Shown here: positions 44,243-56,318 of the stretch, in pieces
Position numbering within the stretch: position 1 is the first letter of the stretch
Layout of the letters: the number at the start of each line of letters is the position of its first letter
Source of the DNA: Aporhodopirellula aestuarii
Lineage (GTDB): Bacteria; Planctomycetota; Planctomycetia; Pirellulales; Pirellulaceae
Length of the DNA: 64,000 bases
Reading direction: 5' to 3'
Assembly (NCBI RefSeq): GCF_023701485.1
Contig: NZ_JAMQBK010000065.1
Location: forward strand, 20,226-84,225
The notes under the pieces: generated by a model
The model's database searches: none
The model's input: the letters and a program-made list of their open reading frames with translations, nothing else
Told to the model about the DNA's origin: nothing
Translations under genes and position numbers: made by a program

Positions 44243-45574
44243 ATGCACACCCTGATCGTCGTCGTTTTCGTCCTCGGTTATCTCGCCATCGCGCTTGAGC
44301 ACAAAATCAAAGTCAACAAGGCGGCCAGTGCTCTGTTGATCGGTGTCGTCTGCTGGGCGCTGTATGTGGTCAATCTCGATGCGTTCATTGTGCCGGATTC
44401 CATCCCATCGTGGTTTCAGATGGAGGCGATGGAAGAAGGCGTGAAGGAGCTGCCACTGCACTACGCGATCGACGTGCAGCACCTCAGTCAGACCGGTGAG
44501 ATCGCGAGCATTCTGCTTTTCTTGATGGGGGCGATGACGATCGTCGAGTTGGTCGATTCGCACGAAGCGTTCGCGTTGATCACCGACCGCATTCGAACGA
44601 CGAGTAAACGCACGCTGCTGTGGTTGGTCGCTTTCTTGACGTTTTCGATGTCGGCGATTTTGGACAATCTCACCACGACGATTGTCATGGTTTCATTGCT
44701 TAAGAAATTAGTGCGTGACCGCGAGGACCGATTGCGGTTCGTCGGTTTGGTGGTCATCGCTGCCAACGCGGGAGGGGCGTGGACGGTGATCGGAGACGTG
44801 ACGACGACGATGTTGCGGATCCAACACAAGATCGGAACTGTCGAGGTGATGCAAGAATTGTTCGTGGGCAGTCTGGTGTGCGTGCTTGTCCCATTGATTG
44901 GATTCACGTTTTCGATGAGCGGCACGCTCGCACCGGTCCAATCCGAACGGGAAGTGAGGAGCGATATCCGTCCGTGGCATCAATGGGTGTTCTTGATTCT
45001 TGGGTTGGCTGCATTGTTGGGTGTCCCCGTTTTTAAGACGCTCACTCACCTGCCACCCTACATGGGCATGATGCTCAGCCTTTCGGTGCTTTGGATCGTA
45101 TCGGAGCTCGTCGGTCACACCCTCAACGAAGAGACTCGCTCGACGACCGGTGTGCTCGCGGCGTTGAAGCGGGTGGACATGTCGAGCATTCTGTTTTTTC
45201 TCGGGATCCTGCTGGCGGTCGGGTGTCTCGGCGCGACGGGGACGCTTCAGTCAACGGCGTTGTGGCTCGATCAAGTTTTGCCCAACCGGGAAACCGTTGC
45301 GATCGTGATCGGGTTGGTATCGTCGGTGGTGGACAACGTGCCCTTGGTGGCCGCGGGGATGGAGATGTATTCCTTTCCGATGAACGATCCCTTTTGGATG
45401 TTGTTGGCCTACTGCGCCGGGACCGGCGGCAGTTCTTTGATCATCGGATCGGCGGCGGGCGTTGCGGCGATGGGGCTCGAGCACATCGATTTTCTGTGGT
45501 ACCTGCGTCGCGTCGCGTTCTGGGCGGTGGTGGGATATTTGGCGGGGGCTGTTGTTGTGGTTGCGACGTTGTAG
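44243..45574 (+). CDS. nhaD: NhaD-type Na+/H+ antiporter
   Basis: The ATG at 44243 (MHTLIVVVFVLGYLAIALEHKIKVNKAA) is the family start and gives 443 residues with 11-13 membrane helices. NhaD signatures are clear: LTFSMSAILDNLTTTIVMVSLLKKLV, VVIAANAGGAWTVIGDVTTTML, GLVSSVVDNVPLVAAGMEMYSF and YCAGTGGSSLIIGSAAGVAAMGLE. The Asp residues in the paired half-helices (DNLTTT, GDVTTT, DNVPL) are those thought to bind sodium. NhaD proteins exchange Na+ or Li+ for protons across the inner membrane and suit a marine, salty habitat. It appears monocistronic; the efflux adaptor gene begins 105 bp downstream. Confidence 0.93.
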   Translation: MHTLIVVVFVLGYLAIALEHKIKVNKAASALLIGVVCWALYVVNLDAFIVPDSIPSWFQMEAMEEGVKELPLHYAIDVQHLSQTGEIASILLFLMGAMTIVELVDSHEAFALITDRIRTTSKRTLLWLVAFLTFSMSAILDNLTTTIVMVSLLKKLVRDREDRLRFVGLVVIAANAGGAWTVIGDVTTTMLRIQHKIGTVEVMQELFVGSLVCVLVPLIGFTFSMSGTLAPVQSEREVRSDIRPWHQWVFLILGLAALLGVPVFKTLTHLPPYMGMMLSLSVLWIVSELVGHTLNEETRSTTGVLAALKRVDMSSILFFLGILLAVGCLGATGTLQSTALWLDQVLPNRETVAIVIGLVSSVVDNVPLVAAGMEMYSFPMNDPFWMLLAYCAGTGGSSLIIGSAAGVAAMGLEHIDFLWYLRRVAFWAVVGYLAGAVVVVATL

Positions 45575-45679
45575 GCTACGAAGCTTGACGGCCGCGGAGG
45601 CTGAGATGTTTCCTGGTTGCTACTCTTCTAACGTTGCCACTGCTCAGTTTTCCTCGCCGAACTTCATCGGACCGGTTCC

Positions 45680-47461
45680 TTGTCCACATCTTCACTGTCG
45701 CAATCTTCTCCTCCCACATCGATCGCATCTCGTCGTCGCGTTCGATCGTTCCCCTCACCTCGTATCCTTACCGCGTTTCTGGTCACGACGCCACTGTTGG
45801 TTGCAGTCGGTTGTAGTGAGCCTCCCCCGTTGGCGACCGCGAAATCGCCGCGGCCGATAACTGTGATGACGTTACAGGAATCGGTCCCTGAGTCGACTTA
45901 CCAAGCATCAGGGAGTGTGAAGTCGTGGAAGACCGAGGACATCGGTTTTGAAGTTTCCGGACGCGTCGAGTGGGTCCGGGAGCCGGGACAGGACGTCGAT
46001 GGACGGATCGTTGATCCCGATGGCGTGTTGGTGCAGGAAGGCACTCCGTTGGCCCAAATCGAACCGGACCGGTACGATATTGCGGTCGAAGCCGCCGAGG
46101 CGAATTTAGAAGTCGCCCGATTGCGCAAAGAGAACATCCAAATCCGCATTGACGATGCCCTGCCCGCTGAACTGCGGTCGGCGGAGGCGAATTTGGAACT
46201 GGCAAAAATCGAATTCGGCCGTATGGAAAGGTTGAAAGACCAAAACGCGGCATCGAAATCCGAATACGACCAGGCGGAAAACGCTGTTCGAACACGCGAC
46301 GCGTCGATCAAATCGATCGAGGCCAGCATGAAGCAGGCCGAGGCCGAATTACAGTCTGCCATAGCGGAGATCAAACGTGCTGATCAGTCGCTACGCGATG
46401 CCCGCCGCGATCTCGCCAACACGACGTTGTACGGTTCCTACCAAGGGCAGATCTCGGAAGTGATGGTCGTTCCCGGCAGTGTCGTGTCGGCGGGAACTCC
46501 GGTACTCACGCTCCAGATGACCAACCCGATCACGGTCGAAGTGGAGTTGTCTGCCGAACAATCCAGGAGCATTCGCAGTCGGCGAAGTTTGACCACAACG
46601 TTTCTCTTGCCCGATGGCACCGAGCGAACCGTGATGGCGTTGGTGTATAGCATCGACCCGAGTGCGGATCCGACGACGCGAACGTTCACCATGACGCTGC
46701 TACTACTCAACGAAAAGTTCCGCGACGATTTGCCGCCATCGATTTCATCCGACACCGTCGCTCGCAGTGAAAATGTTTGGCCGTTACAGCTGAACCGAAT
46801 GATGGGAACGTCCGATGACGTGATCTTGGTGGAAGATGCCGCGATCGTGCACGATGACCGGGGTGCGTTTATTTATGTGATCACCAATGCCCAACTACAG
46901 GAGCCGATACCACCGGTGCTCAAGGTGCGACCGCAAAGGTTAATCGAAAAGGACTTGCGGATCCCGTTCCTCGGCAATTGGGTTTTTCGCTCGGTCGAAT
47001 TTGTCGACGACGAACGCAGGCCGGCTGAGGTGCCACTCACGACGCTCTACGTCGGTGAAATTGAAACGGGAGAGAATGATGCACCGAATTGGGATGGCGA
47101 GTCGGTCGCACTCGATGCCGGCTCGGTTTGGATGCTCCGTCCGGGAGATTTGGTGACCGTCGACTTGGCGAGCAATGATGTCGCACCCGGGTTCTATGTT
47201 CCCATCGAAGCGATCTACCGCGAACTCGATGAGTCTTTTGTTTTTACGGTCGAAGAAGGCAAAGCAAAACGGATTGCCGTAACGATGCACACCAACGACA
47301 GCCAAGAAAAAAACTCTTTGGTTGAAATCGAAATCCCGCAGCTGACCTCAGGAATGACGATCATTGTCGGAGGCGTTCACTATTTAAGAGATGGGGAGGT
47401 GGTGCAAATCGTTAGGCAGCATCATGTCGAGAAACTGGCCTCCGGGGCGGAGTCGCTCTAA
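45680..47461 (+). CDS. RND efflux periplasmic adaptor (membrane fusion protein), lipoprotein
   Basis: No ATG precedes the signal, so a TTG at 45680 is the likely start. The 593-residue product has a lipobox VAVGC (Cys45), then the adaptor layout: lipoyl-type half (VKSWKTEDIGFEVSGRVEWV), a long alpha-helical hairpin (~130-235, EAAEANLEVARLRKENIQIR... AEAELQSAIAEIKRADQSL), the second lipoyl half (LYGSYQGQISEVMVVPGSVV) and beta-barrel and membrane-proximal domains. It is ~200 residues longer than AcrA; the extra sequence lies in the C-terminal beta part (~390-500). It should link the inner-membrane pump encoded next to an outer-membrane channel. The stop overlaps the pump start (TAATG). Confidence 0.92.
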   Translation: MSTSSLSQSSPPTSIASRRRVRSFPSPRILTAFLVTTPLLVAVGCSEPPPLATAKSPRPITVMTLQESVPESTYQASGSVKSWKTEDIGFEVSGRVEWVREPGQDVDGRIVDPDGVLVQEGTPLAQIEPDRYDIAVEAAEANLEVARLRKENIQIRIDDALPAELRSAEANLELAKIEFGRMERLKDQNAASKSEYDQAENAVRTRDASIKSIEASMKQAEAELQSAIAEIKRADQSLRDARRDLANTTLYGSYQGQISEVMVVPGSVVSAGTPVLTLQMTNPITVEVELSAEQSRSIRSRRSLTTTFLLPDGTERTVMALVYSIDPSADPTTRTFTMTLLLLNEKFRDDLPPSISSDTVARSENVWPLQLNRMMGTSDDVILVEDAAIVHDDRGAFIYVITNAQLQEPIPPVLKVRPQRLIEKDLRIPFLGNWVFRSVEFVDDERRPAEVPLTTLYVGEIETGENDAPNWDGESVALDAGSVWMLRPGDLVTVDLASNDVAPGFYVPIEAIYRELDESFVFTVEEGKAKRIAVTMHTNDSQEKNSLVEIEIPQLTSGMTIIVGGVHYLRDGEVVQIVRQHHVEKLASGAESL

Positions 47462-50400
47462 TGGGACTACCTGCTGCTGCGGTGAAATATCGCACGATCG
47501 TTGCATCGTTGTCCTTATTGGCGATGGTATGGGGCGCGATCACTTTCGTGACGATCCCTCGCCGCGAAGATCCTCAATTCACGATTCGTGTTTGTGTCGT
47601 GTCCACGTCTTGGCCGGGCGCACCGGCGGAGACGGTTGAGGAATTGATTACCGACAAGATCGAGCAAGCTCTGATCAGCATCGAGGAAGTTGACATCACA
47701 CGGTCAACGACTTTGACCGGCCAATCGACCGTTTTTGTTGAACTCGAAGATCGAATTCCACCGGCGGACATTCAAAACGTTTGGGATAAGGTTCGCGCGC
47801 GCGTCGATTTGGTTCCCATGCCTGCGTCCGATGTTCGTCCGGTCGTCAACGACGAGTTTGGCGACACGTCGGTGTTGCTGCTTGCGGTGCATCAGATTCC
47901 TTCTCACGGTCGTGAGGAGGTGCGAGAGGGCGACGAGTATTCCGCACGCCAACTCGAGTTATTCGCCGAGGATGTTCAAGACGCATTGCGATTGCTGCCG
48001 GGCATCGCAAAAGTTGAAATGTTTGGCGAGCGTGACGAAGCGATCTACATCGAAACGGATCTAGCGAATTGGGCGCAGCTCGGGCTTACCACGGCGCAAT
48101 TGCAATCGCTCGCTCGAGAACGCAACATCATTCAGGCGGGCGGCGAGCTCGATACCGCCTCGGGTCATTACAGCGTCAAGACCGAGGGCGAGTTCAACGC
48201 GGTTCGAGAGATCGAGCAGATCGCCAGCACGGTGCGAACGGGCACCGGTGACAATAGCGTGCCTTTGAAGCAGCTCGGTTTGACGGTCACCCGCGGCGTG
48301 GAGGATCCGGCCGACTATTTGTGCCGCTTTGGTGATGAAACGAGTGCGGTGCCCGCGGTGATGTTGGGCATCACGATGAAATCGGGGGCGAGCATCATCG
48401 ATGTCTGTGAGGCCGCGAAGCAGCGCGTCGACGAGATGTTGCACATCGAAAAACGGTTGCCGCCGGATGTGGCGGTGACGGCAGTCTCGGATCAGTCGAC
48501 CAGCGTTGAAAAGAAAATCACAGACGTGATCGTCAATGTGATCGAAGCGGTTTTGATTGTCGTGATCGTGGTCTATGTCGTCGTAGGATTTCGTACTTCG
48601 TTCGTGATGGCGGCGAACATTCCGATCGTGGTCGTGGTTTCGATCGGGCTTATCTCATTGTTCGGGGTTGAACTCGAGCAGATCTCGCTCGCGGCGTTGA
48701 TCATTTCGTTGGGTTTGTTGGTCGACAACGCGGTCCAGGTATGCGACCAAGCTCGTTCGAACCAGATCGCCGGAATGGAACCATTTCCCGCAGCGATTGA
48801 AGGCGCCAATACTTTGGCGATTCCGATGTTGGTTGGGACTTTGACGACGATGGCGGCCTTTGTTCCGATGCTGTTTTCGCTGGAGGGAGGCGGCAAGGAA
48901 TACGTATATAGCCTGCCGGTGACCGTCTCGACGACATTAGCGTTGAGTTGGCTGTTGGCGATGACGTTGTGTGTGATTTTGGCGGGGATTTTTATTCGTG
49001 TTCCGCACCCCGAAGCTCCGAGTTCGCCGGTCGTTGCCGCGTTTGGTGCAACGCAAAGATGGGTGTCACGATTGTTTCGATCCAAGAATCGGACGCCTGC
49101 GGACGAACCATCGACGAAACGGCACCATGAGAATTTGGCGTATCGTGTTTATGGCGTGATCGGTCGTTGGGCGGTGAATCACGCATGGCTCACACTCATC
49201 ATGACTCTTGCGTTAATCGTCGGGATTTTGATGCTGCCGGTCAGTTCCGAATTCTTCCCAGAGGCGGCGGGGACCCAGTTTGCGGTGAAGGTGATTTTGC
49301 CCGAGACGGCCACAATTGACCAAACCAGCCGGGCGGCTGCCGAAGTGGAAGCGATTATTCGGCGGTTAAGCCAGCAACAGCCCGAGGACAAACCTTGGCT
49401 GCGTTCCTACCGCACGCTCGTCGGTGGTGGCGGTTCGCGATGGCATTTGAGTTGGAGTCCGGAGCCAAAGAACCGTTCTTTCGCGGAAATCCTCGTTCGC
49501 ACGACCGACACTTCGGTAACGCCGCTGTATGTCGAGCGGGTACGCGAGGTTGCCCAACGCGGTGACGCCGAGCTGGGGATTCCGCCCGTCGTTGGCGCAC
49601 GCGTGGTCCCGATTCAGTTGGCTCTCGGTCCACCGGCGGATCCGTTGTTGTTTCGAATTTCGGGCAACGGCTTTGCCAACCCAGCGGTCTTGCGGAAGGC
49701 GGCGAAACGCCTCAAAGAGATTGTTGATGATCAACCCGAAACATGGGACGTGGCGGATTCATGGGGCATCGACGGTTACCAAATTCGTGTCGACGTCGAT
49801 CCGGATCGGGCGACGCTCGCCGGCGTGACCAACTCGCAAGTCGCACAGACGCTCAACTCTTATTACTCGGGTTTGCAGTTGACGACATTCCGCGAAGGAG
49901 ATCATCAAGTTCCTGTGTATTTCCGGTTGAAGCAAAGCCAGCGGAAATCGATCAGTGGGTTGCAGGAGTCGTTTGTCGAGGGTGACAACGGCAAGGTGCC
50001 GTTAGCGTCGATCGCGTCGCTCGAGCCGACGTTTGAGCTGGCAAAAATTGGACGTCGGAACATGAACCGAACCATCGAAGTGACGTCGCGAATGGAACCC
50101 GGCGTCACCGGAAACGATGTGGTCTCGCGGGTGCTGAAGTCAGATGAAATGCGAGCGCTTAAAGAGAGTTTGCCTGTCGGCTATTGGATCGAACCAGGTG
50201 GGGCCTATGAAGAAAGTGCCGAGTCGGGCGGGCAGATGATGAAATCATTTGCGATCTCGTTCGTGTTGATCGTGCTGTGTTTAGTCTTCCAGTACAACGG
50301 ATGGCTGCGGCCGCTGATTATCATGTCGACGCTACCGATCGCGTTGGTGGGGGCGTGGCTGGGGCTGTATTTGTTCGACGAGTCGCTTGGTTTCATGCCT

Positions 50401-50772
50401 CAACTCGGGATTTTGGCCTTGTTCGGTATCGTGCTCAACACGGCGATCATCTTTATCGAGTTTGCTGACATCTTGATCAACGAAAAGCTTGCGGCGAAAA
50501 TCAAAGCGGCGGGTGATGGCGGTAGTGAAGTCGAACTCACACCACGTCTCTCGTTTGAGGAAGTTCGAGAGTGCTTGATCGAGGCGGGCAAGCAACGAAT
50601 GCTTCCGATCTTCTTGACAACCGCGACGACGGTGGGTGGTTTGGTGCCGTTGGCGCTCAGCGGTGGACCACTGTGGGAAGGACTTGCCTACTGCATGATC
50701 GTCGGGCTGAGTCTGACAACGGCGCTGACTCTCGTGGTCATTCCTGCTCTCTATGCTGTCACGCGACGTTGA
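47461..50772 (+). CDS. RND-family efflux permease (AcrB-like)
   Basis: The 1103-residue inner-membrane pump has the RND layout: helix 1 near residues 15-35, two large periplasmic loops and helices 2-6 and 8-12. Motifs include VSTSWPGAPAETVEELIT, GFRTSFVMAANIPIVVVVSIGLISLFG and LALFGIVLNTAIIFIEFADIL. In the proton path, helix 4 reads GLLVDNAVQV (Asp422 kept, the second Asp of AcrB is Asn423), and the helix 10 Lys of AcrB is Asn993. This Asp/Asn pattern is known in other RND subfamilies, so proton coupling is probably retained through one Asp. The substrate could be drugs or lipids. It is translationally coupled to its adaptor; no outer-membrane factor gene adjoins. Confidence 0.93.
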   Translation: MGLPAAAVKYRTIVASLSLLAMVWGAITFVTIPRREDPQFTIRVCVVSTSWPGAPAETVEELITDKIEQALISIEEVDITRSTTLTGQSTVFVELEDRIPPADIQNVWDKVRARVDLVPMPASDVRPVVNDEFGDTSVLLLAVHQIPSHGREEVREGDEYSARQLELFAEDVQDALRLLPGIAKVEMFGERDEAIYIETDLANWAQLGLTTAQLQSLARERNIIQAGGELDTASGHYSVKTEGEFNAVREIEQIASTVRTGTGDNSVPLKQLGLTVTRGVEDPADYLCRFGDETSAVPAVMLGITMKSGASIIDVCEAAKQRVDEMLHIEKRLPPDVAVTAVSDQSTSVEKKITDVIVNVIEAVLIVVIVVYVVVGFRTSFVMAANIPIVVVVSIGLISLFGVELEQISLAALIISLGLLVDNAVQVCDQARSNQIAGMEPFPAAIEGANTLAIPMLVGTLTTMAAFVPMLFSLEGGGKEYVYSLPVTVSTTLALSWLLAMTLCVILAGIFIRVPHPEAPSSPVVAAFGATQRWVSRLFRSKNRTPADEPSTKRHHENLAYRVYGVIGRWAVNHAWLTLIMTLALIVGILMLPVSSEFFPEAAGTQFAVKVILPETATIDQTSRAAAEVEAIIRRLSQQQPEDKPWLRSYRTLVGGGGSRWHLSWSPEPKNRSFAEILVRTTDTSVTPLYVERVREVAQRGDAELGIPPVVGARVVPIQLALGPPADPLLFRISGNGFANPAVLRKAAKRLKEIVDDQPETWDVADSWGIDGYQIRVDVDPDRATLAGVTNSQVAQTLNSYYSGLQLTTFREGDHQVPVYFRLKQSQRKSISGLQESFVEGDNGKVPLASIASLEPTFELAKIGRRNMNRTIEVTSRMEPGVTGNDVVSRVLKSDEMRALKESLPVGYWIEPGGAYEESAESGGQMMKSFAISFVLIVLCLVFQYNGWLRPLIIMSTLPIALVGAWLGLYLFDESLGFMPQLGILALFGIVLNTAIIFIEFADILINEKLAAKIKAAGDGGSEVELTPRLSFEEVRECLIEAGKQRMLPIFLTTATTVGGLVPLALSGGPLWEGLAYCMIVGLSLTTALTLVVIPALYAVTRR

Positions 50773-50915
50773 AGGGCATGTCCTGGTTCGGATTTGGGTC
50801 AGGAGCTCTTTGCGGGATTACTTGCTGCGGGGGTGATTCCAGCGGCGTGTCGGCCGACTATGATCGGGGTTGCGGCTGATCCGCCCCCGCGCAGTCACGA
50901 ATTTGGAGAGTTGAG

Positions 50916-51695
50916 ATGGCCAATTCAAGCATCCGTCCGAGCCGTCAGGTCGCAGTGGCGTTCATGGCGCATCCGGATGATGCGGAGATTTTCTGCGCTG
51001 GGACTTTGTTGAGGCTGGCTCAGGCGGGTTGGGACATCCACATCGCCACGGTAACCGCCGGTGACTGCGGGGCACAAACGGGTGGACCGGAAGAGGTCGC
51101 TCGGATTCGAATCGCCGAGGGCACGCGTGCTGCCAAAATCGCCGGAGCGACCTTTCACTGCCTCGGTGAGCCCGACGGGCGAGTCGTGTTCGATCGGGTG
51201 GCGTTGCAAAAGTCGATCGATCTCTTTCGTCAGATCTCGCCGACGTTGGTCATTACCATGCCCATGTCGGATTATCACTCGGATCATGAAGTGACGGGGC
51301 GTCTCGGCCGAGCCGCTAGTTTTGTTTACGCGGCGCCCAATGCATCCGAAGTCCCTCTCACCGAAGGGGCAACCGTGCCGTATCTGTATTACTGCGACAC
51401 GATCGGCGGCTGCGATCGTATGGGCGTGCCGATCGAGCCGACGACGTTTGTGGATATTAGCGAACAAATCGAACTCAAGTCGTCGATGTTGGCCTGCCAC
51501 GAGAGTCAGCGCGAGTGGTTGCGGTCGCATAACGGCATTGATGACTACATCAACGCGATGCGGAGTCATTGCTCTGAGCGAGGCTCTCAATGCGGCGTCG
51601 ACGCGGCAGAGGCTTTCGTCCAGCATCGAGGGCATGGACATCCCCAAGACGATCTCTTGATTGATCTCTTCGCCCCGATCAAACAATTGTCGTAG
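50916..51695 (+). CDS. LmbE/PIG-L family N-acetylglucosaminyl deacetylase-like protein (BshB-like)
   Basis: The 259-residue cytoplasmic protein has the zinc motif AHPDDAE (His19, Asp22) and the third ligand in HSDHE (His124). VTAGDCGAQTGGPEEVARIR is typical of the BshB group. These enzymes remove the acetyl group from GlcNAc-malate in bacillithiol synthesis or from related sugars and natural products. No bshA or bshC is in the window, so the pathway is an inference. It is 143 bp after the efflux genes and probably separately transcribed. It converges on leuD with a stem-loop between. Confidence 0.88.
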   Translation: MANSSIRPSRQVAVAFMAHPDDAEIFCAGTLLRLAQAGWDIHIATVTAGDCGAQTGGPEEVARIRIAEGTRAAKIAGATFHCLGEPDGRVVFDRVALQKSIDLFRQISPTLVITMPMSDYHSDHEVTGRLGRAASFVYAAPNASEVPLTEGATVPYLYYCDTIGGCDRMGVPIEPTTFVDISEQIELKSSMLACHESQREWLRSHNGIDDYINAMRSHCSERGSQCGVDAAEAFVQHRGHGHPQDDLLIDLFAPIKQLS

Positions 51696-51766
51696 ATTGA
51701 CGCGGCCTCATATGGGCTGTTGTCAGATAGCAGAAGTCATCACGACTTTCGGATTCAACGAGGAAT

Positions 51767-51792
51767 CTTGGAAGACCTTGTGATCTTCCAAG
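51767..51792. terminator. Stem-loop between convergent bshB-like and leuD genes
   Basis: CTTGGAAGA (51767-51775) pairs perfectly with TCTTCCAAG (51784-51792) around an 8-base loop. There is no T-run, so it is either a weak bidirectional terminator or an RNA 3' end stabiliser. Confidence 0.5.
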
Positions 51793-51855
51793 TCATGATT
51801 GCTTCCGCGACAGCTGATGCGCTGGACCCGCCGCGTTCGCGCGACATGAGCCAAT

Positions 51856-52449
51856 TTAGCAAGCCATCTTGGCTTCGTATTCGCTGATCTTGTCTTCGTG
51901 TTGAAGCGTTTCGGCGATATCGTCGAGACCGTGCAGAAGTTTGTGGCGACGGCTCGGGTCGATCTCGAAGGATCGCTCGAATCCTTCGCCGTCCGACACG
52001 GTTTGGTCTTCGAGGTTAACCGTCAACTGGTACGGGTTGCCCTTCGCGGCACGTTGGAACAACTCTTCCACATCGGCTTCGCTGAGCACGATCGGCAGCA
52101 ACCCGTTCTTGAACGAGTTGTTGTAGAAGATGTCCGCAAATGAAGGAGCGATGACGGCTCGGAAACCGTAATCGTCGAGCGCCCAAACGGCGTGTTCGCG
52201 GCTGCTGCCGCTGCCGAAGTTTTGGCGTGCGACCAAAATCGACGCACCTTTGACGTTGACGCGGTTGAGTTCGAAGTCCGGATTTTCGGTGGTCCCGTCG
52301 TCAAGAAACCGCCAATCGAAAAACAGGAACTGACCAAAGCCCGTTCGTTCGATTCGTTTGAGGAACTGTTTGGGAATGATCGCGTCGGTATCCACGTTGG
52401 CCCGGTCGAGTGTGGCAACGACGCCTTGATGAATCGTAAAGTTTTGCAT
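51856..52449 (-). CDS. leuD: 3-isopropylmalate dehydratase small subunit
   Basis: The 197-residue product is the swivel subunit that pairs with LeuC to isomerise 2-isopropylmalate to 3-isopropylmalate in leucine synthesis. Conserved features: [28 protein letters not shown] at the N-terminus, [20 protein letters not shown] (substrate loop) and [17 protein letters not shown]. The length is normal. It follows leuC by 108 bp in the same direction, with an 8-bp hairpin between them. Confidence 0.97.
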   Translation of the reverse strand: MQNFTIHQGVVATLDRANVDTDAIIPKQFLKRIERTGFGQFLFFDWRFLDDGTTENPDFELNRVNVKGASILVARQNFGSGSSREHAVWALDDYGFRAVIAPSFADIFYNNSFKNGLLPIVLSEADVEELFQRAAKGNPYQLTVNLEDQTVSDGEGFERSFEIDPSRRHKLLHGLDDIAETLQHEDKISEYEAKMAC

Positions 52450-52513
52450 GATGGGAGGGTGATGGGTTGAGCGGTTAACAGGTGGCAGGCGACTGGGGGC
52501 AGGAAGCCAGAGT

Positions 52514-52542
52514 CAGGTGCAGGAGGCGATTCCGTGCACCTG
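52514..52542 (-). other. Intercistronic hairpin between leuC and leuD
   Basis: CAGGTGCA (52514-52521) and TGCACCTG (52535-52542) form a perfect 8-bp stem with a 13-base loop in the 108-bp leuC-leuD spacer. It could shape differential mRNA stability; no regulator-type leader peptide is seen. Confidence 0.45.
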
Positions 52543-52557
52543 TGGCGGCAGGTTTTC

Positions 52558-54015
52558 CTACTTGTAATCCCATTCGCGGATATCGACGAAGTGGCCGGCG
52601 ACCGCTGCTGCGGCGGCCATCGCGGGACTGACCAAGTGGGTCCGTCCGCCCTTGCCTTGTCGACCTTCGAAGTTGCGATTGCTGGTGCTGGCACATCGCT
52701 CGCCTGGTGCAAGTTTGTCGGGGTTCATGGCCAAGCACATGCTGCATCCGGCTTCCCGCCAATCCAAGCCTGCTTCGATGAAGATCTTGTGGAGGCCTTC
52801 TTTTTCCGCCTGAGCTTTCACCTGACCGCTGCCCGGGACAACCATGGCGCTCACGTCGCTGCTGCAACGATGGCCTTTGACCACCGCGGCGGCGGCCCGC
52901 AAGTCTTCGATGCGGGCGTTGGTGCAGGAGCCGATAAAGACACGGTTGATGTTGATGTCGGTGATCGGCGTGCCCGCTTTGAGATCCATGTACTGGAGTG
53001 ACAAGGCGGTCGTTTTCTGTTCGGTCGGATCCGTCGAATCGCCGGGATCCGGAACGCATGCGTCGATACTGACGACTTGGCCAGGGTTCGTGCCCCAGGT
53101 GACCTGCGGCCGGATGTCGGCGCCTTGGTAGACATTGCTGCGATCGTACGAAGCCCCGGCATCGGTTGGGAGTTTCTTCCAACGTTCGACGGCGGCGTCG
53201 AAATCCTTGGGCGCTTCCGGGCGGCCGCGGAGATAGTTAAACGTGGTTTGGTCGGGGGCGATCATGCCGGCGCGGGCGCCCGCTTCGATCGACATGTTGC
53301 AGACCGTCATGCGTTCTTCCATCGACAACGCACGGACGCAATCGCCGGTGAATTCGAGCACGTAACCGGTGCCGCCCGCCGTTCCGATCTGTCCGATCAG
53401 GTACAGGATCATGTCCTTCGCGGTGACGCCACGAGGAAGTTCACCGTCGACGCGCAGTTCGAACGTTTTGGGTTTGTATTGCAGCAACGTCTGGGTCGCC
53501 AGGACGTGCTCGACTTCGCTGGTCCCGATCCCAAAGGCAAGGGCGCCGAACGCACCGTGGGTGGCGGTGTGCGAGTCGCCGCAGACGATCGTCATGCCGG
53601 GTTGGGTGTAGCCGTTTTCGGGGCCGATGACGTGAACGATGCCCTGACGCACGTCGTGGATGTCAAACAGGCGGACGTCGAATTCCTTGCAGTTTTCTCG
53701 CAGCGTTTCGATCTGCTTGCGACTGATCGGGTCAGCGATCGGCAGGCTGCGGTCGCTCGTCGGTACGTTGTGATCGGGCGTAGCGATGGTGCGTTCGGGA
53801 CGACGCACACGGCGGTTATTGATCCGCAAGCCTTCAAACGCCTGGGGGCTGGTTACCTCGTGAACGAGGTGCAAGTCGATGTACAGAATCGACGCTTCGC
53901 CTTCAGGAGCGTACACGACATGCTCGTCCCAGATTTTGTCCAGCAACGTACGGTTGCCGGTCGAGACGGAAGAAGAGGCCGGTGCTTCCGCAGCGGCAGC
54001 AGTTGAATCAGACAT
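52558..54015 (-). CDS. leuC: 3-isopropylmalate dehydratase large subunit
   Basis: The 485-residue aconitase-type subunit carries a [4Fe-4S] cluster and works with LeuD in leucine synthesis. Signatures: [69 protein letters not shown] (the SCTN Cys and the CSMC pair are the cluster ligands) and [32 protein letters not shown]. The N-terminus has a 25-residue Ala/Ser-rich extension before [13 protein letters not shown]. It is transcribed ahead of leuD. Confidence 0.97.
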   Translation of the reverse strand: MSDSTAAAAEAPASSSVSTGNRTLLDKIWDEHVVYAPEGEASILYIDLHLVHEVTSPQAFEGLRINNRRVRRPERTIATPDHNVPTSDRSLPIADPISRKQIETLRENCKEFDVRLFDIHDVRQGIVHVIGPENGYTQPGMTIVCGDSHTATHGAFGALAFGIGTSEVEHVLATQTLLQYKPKTFELRVDGELPRGVTAKDMILYLIGQIGTAGGTGYVLEFTGDCVRALSMEERMTVCNMSIEAGARAGMIAPDQTTFNYLRGRPEAPKDFDAAVERWKKLPTDAGASYDRSNVYQGADIRPQVTWGTNPGQVVSIDACVPDPGDSTDPTEQKTTALSLQYMDLKAGTPITDININRVFIGSCTNARIEDLRAAAAVVKGHRCSSDVSAMVVPGSGQVKAQAEKEGLHKIFIEAGLDWREAGCSMCLAMNPDKLAPGERCASTSNRNFEGRQGKGGRTHLVSPAMAAAAAVAGHFVDIREWDYK

Positions 54016-54131
54016 CTAGCGGGCGGGTCAGATAACAGGGAAAGCGAGTGGCGAGAACCAATTCTCGCGGCATCATTCCCACTGTCGACACTCAGACGCG
54101 AAATGTCAAGCGAAGGCAGTTTTTGAGCCGT

Positions 54132-54332
54132 TCATACGGGCTCTTCGATGTACTCTTTCGCCTCTTCCACCTGGCTCGGGACGATCCGGGTGATGCTGAC
54201 TTTGGTGCGGCGAAGTTCTTCGACTTCATTGAGCAATCGCGAGAGCAGGTCGGCGAGTTCGGACCCGGCGTTCTCGCCGATATTCACCATCAAAGCTTTG
54301 CGGGAATTATAGCTGAGGCCTCGATTTTCCAT
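54132..54332 (-). CDS. Small helical protein between glmS and leuC
   Basis: A frame open from 54389 probably starts at ATG 54332 (MENRGLSYNSRK), giving 66 residues; a start at ATG 54290 is possible. The centre ELADLLSRLLNEVEELRRTKVSI is a strongly predicted amphipathic helix with heptad leucines, suggesting a coiled coil or dimer. No domain is recognised. It lies on the same strand as glmS (132 bp after the glmS stop) and leuC. Coding is suggested by the coherent charge pattern rather than by homology. Confidence 0.55.
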   Translation of the reverse strand: MENRGLSYNSRKALMVNIGENAGSELADLLSRLLNEVEELRRTKVSITRIVPSQVEEAKEYIEEPV

Positions 54333-54464
54333 GGTATTGATGTCCGTCACTGAAGAAAGTAGGGAAATGATGAGAAACCCACGGGACAAACGTGCAGTGG
54401 TTTTGTTCCTTCAAGCCGCAGAAGAATCAGATTAGTCTCAATTCACTCTGCCGCAATGCGAAGT

Positions 54465-56318
<1,854 letters not shown>

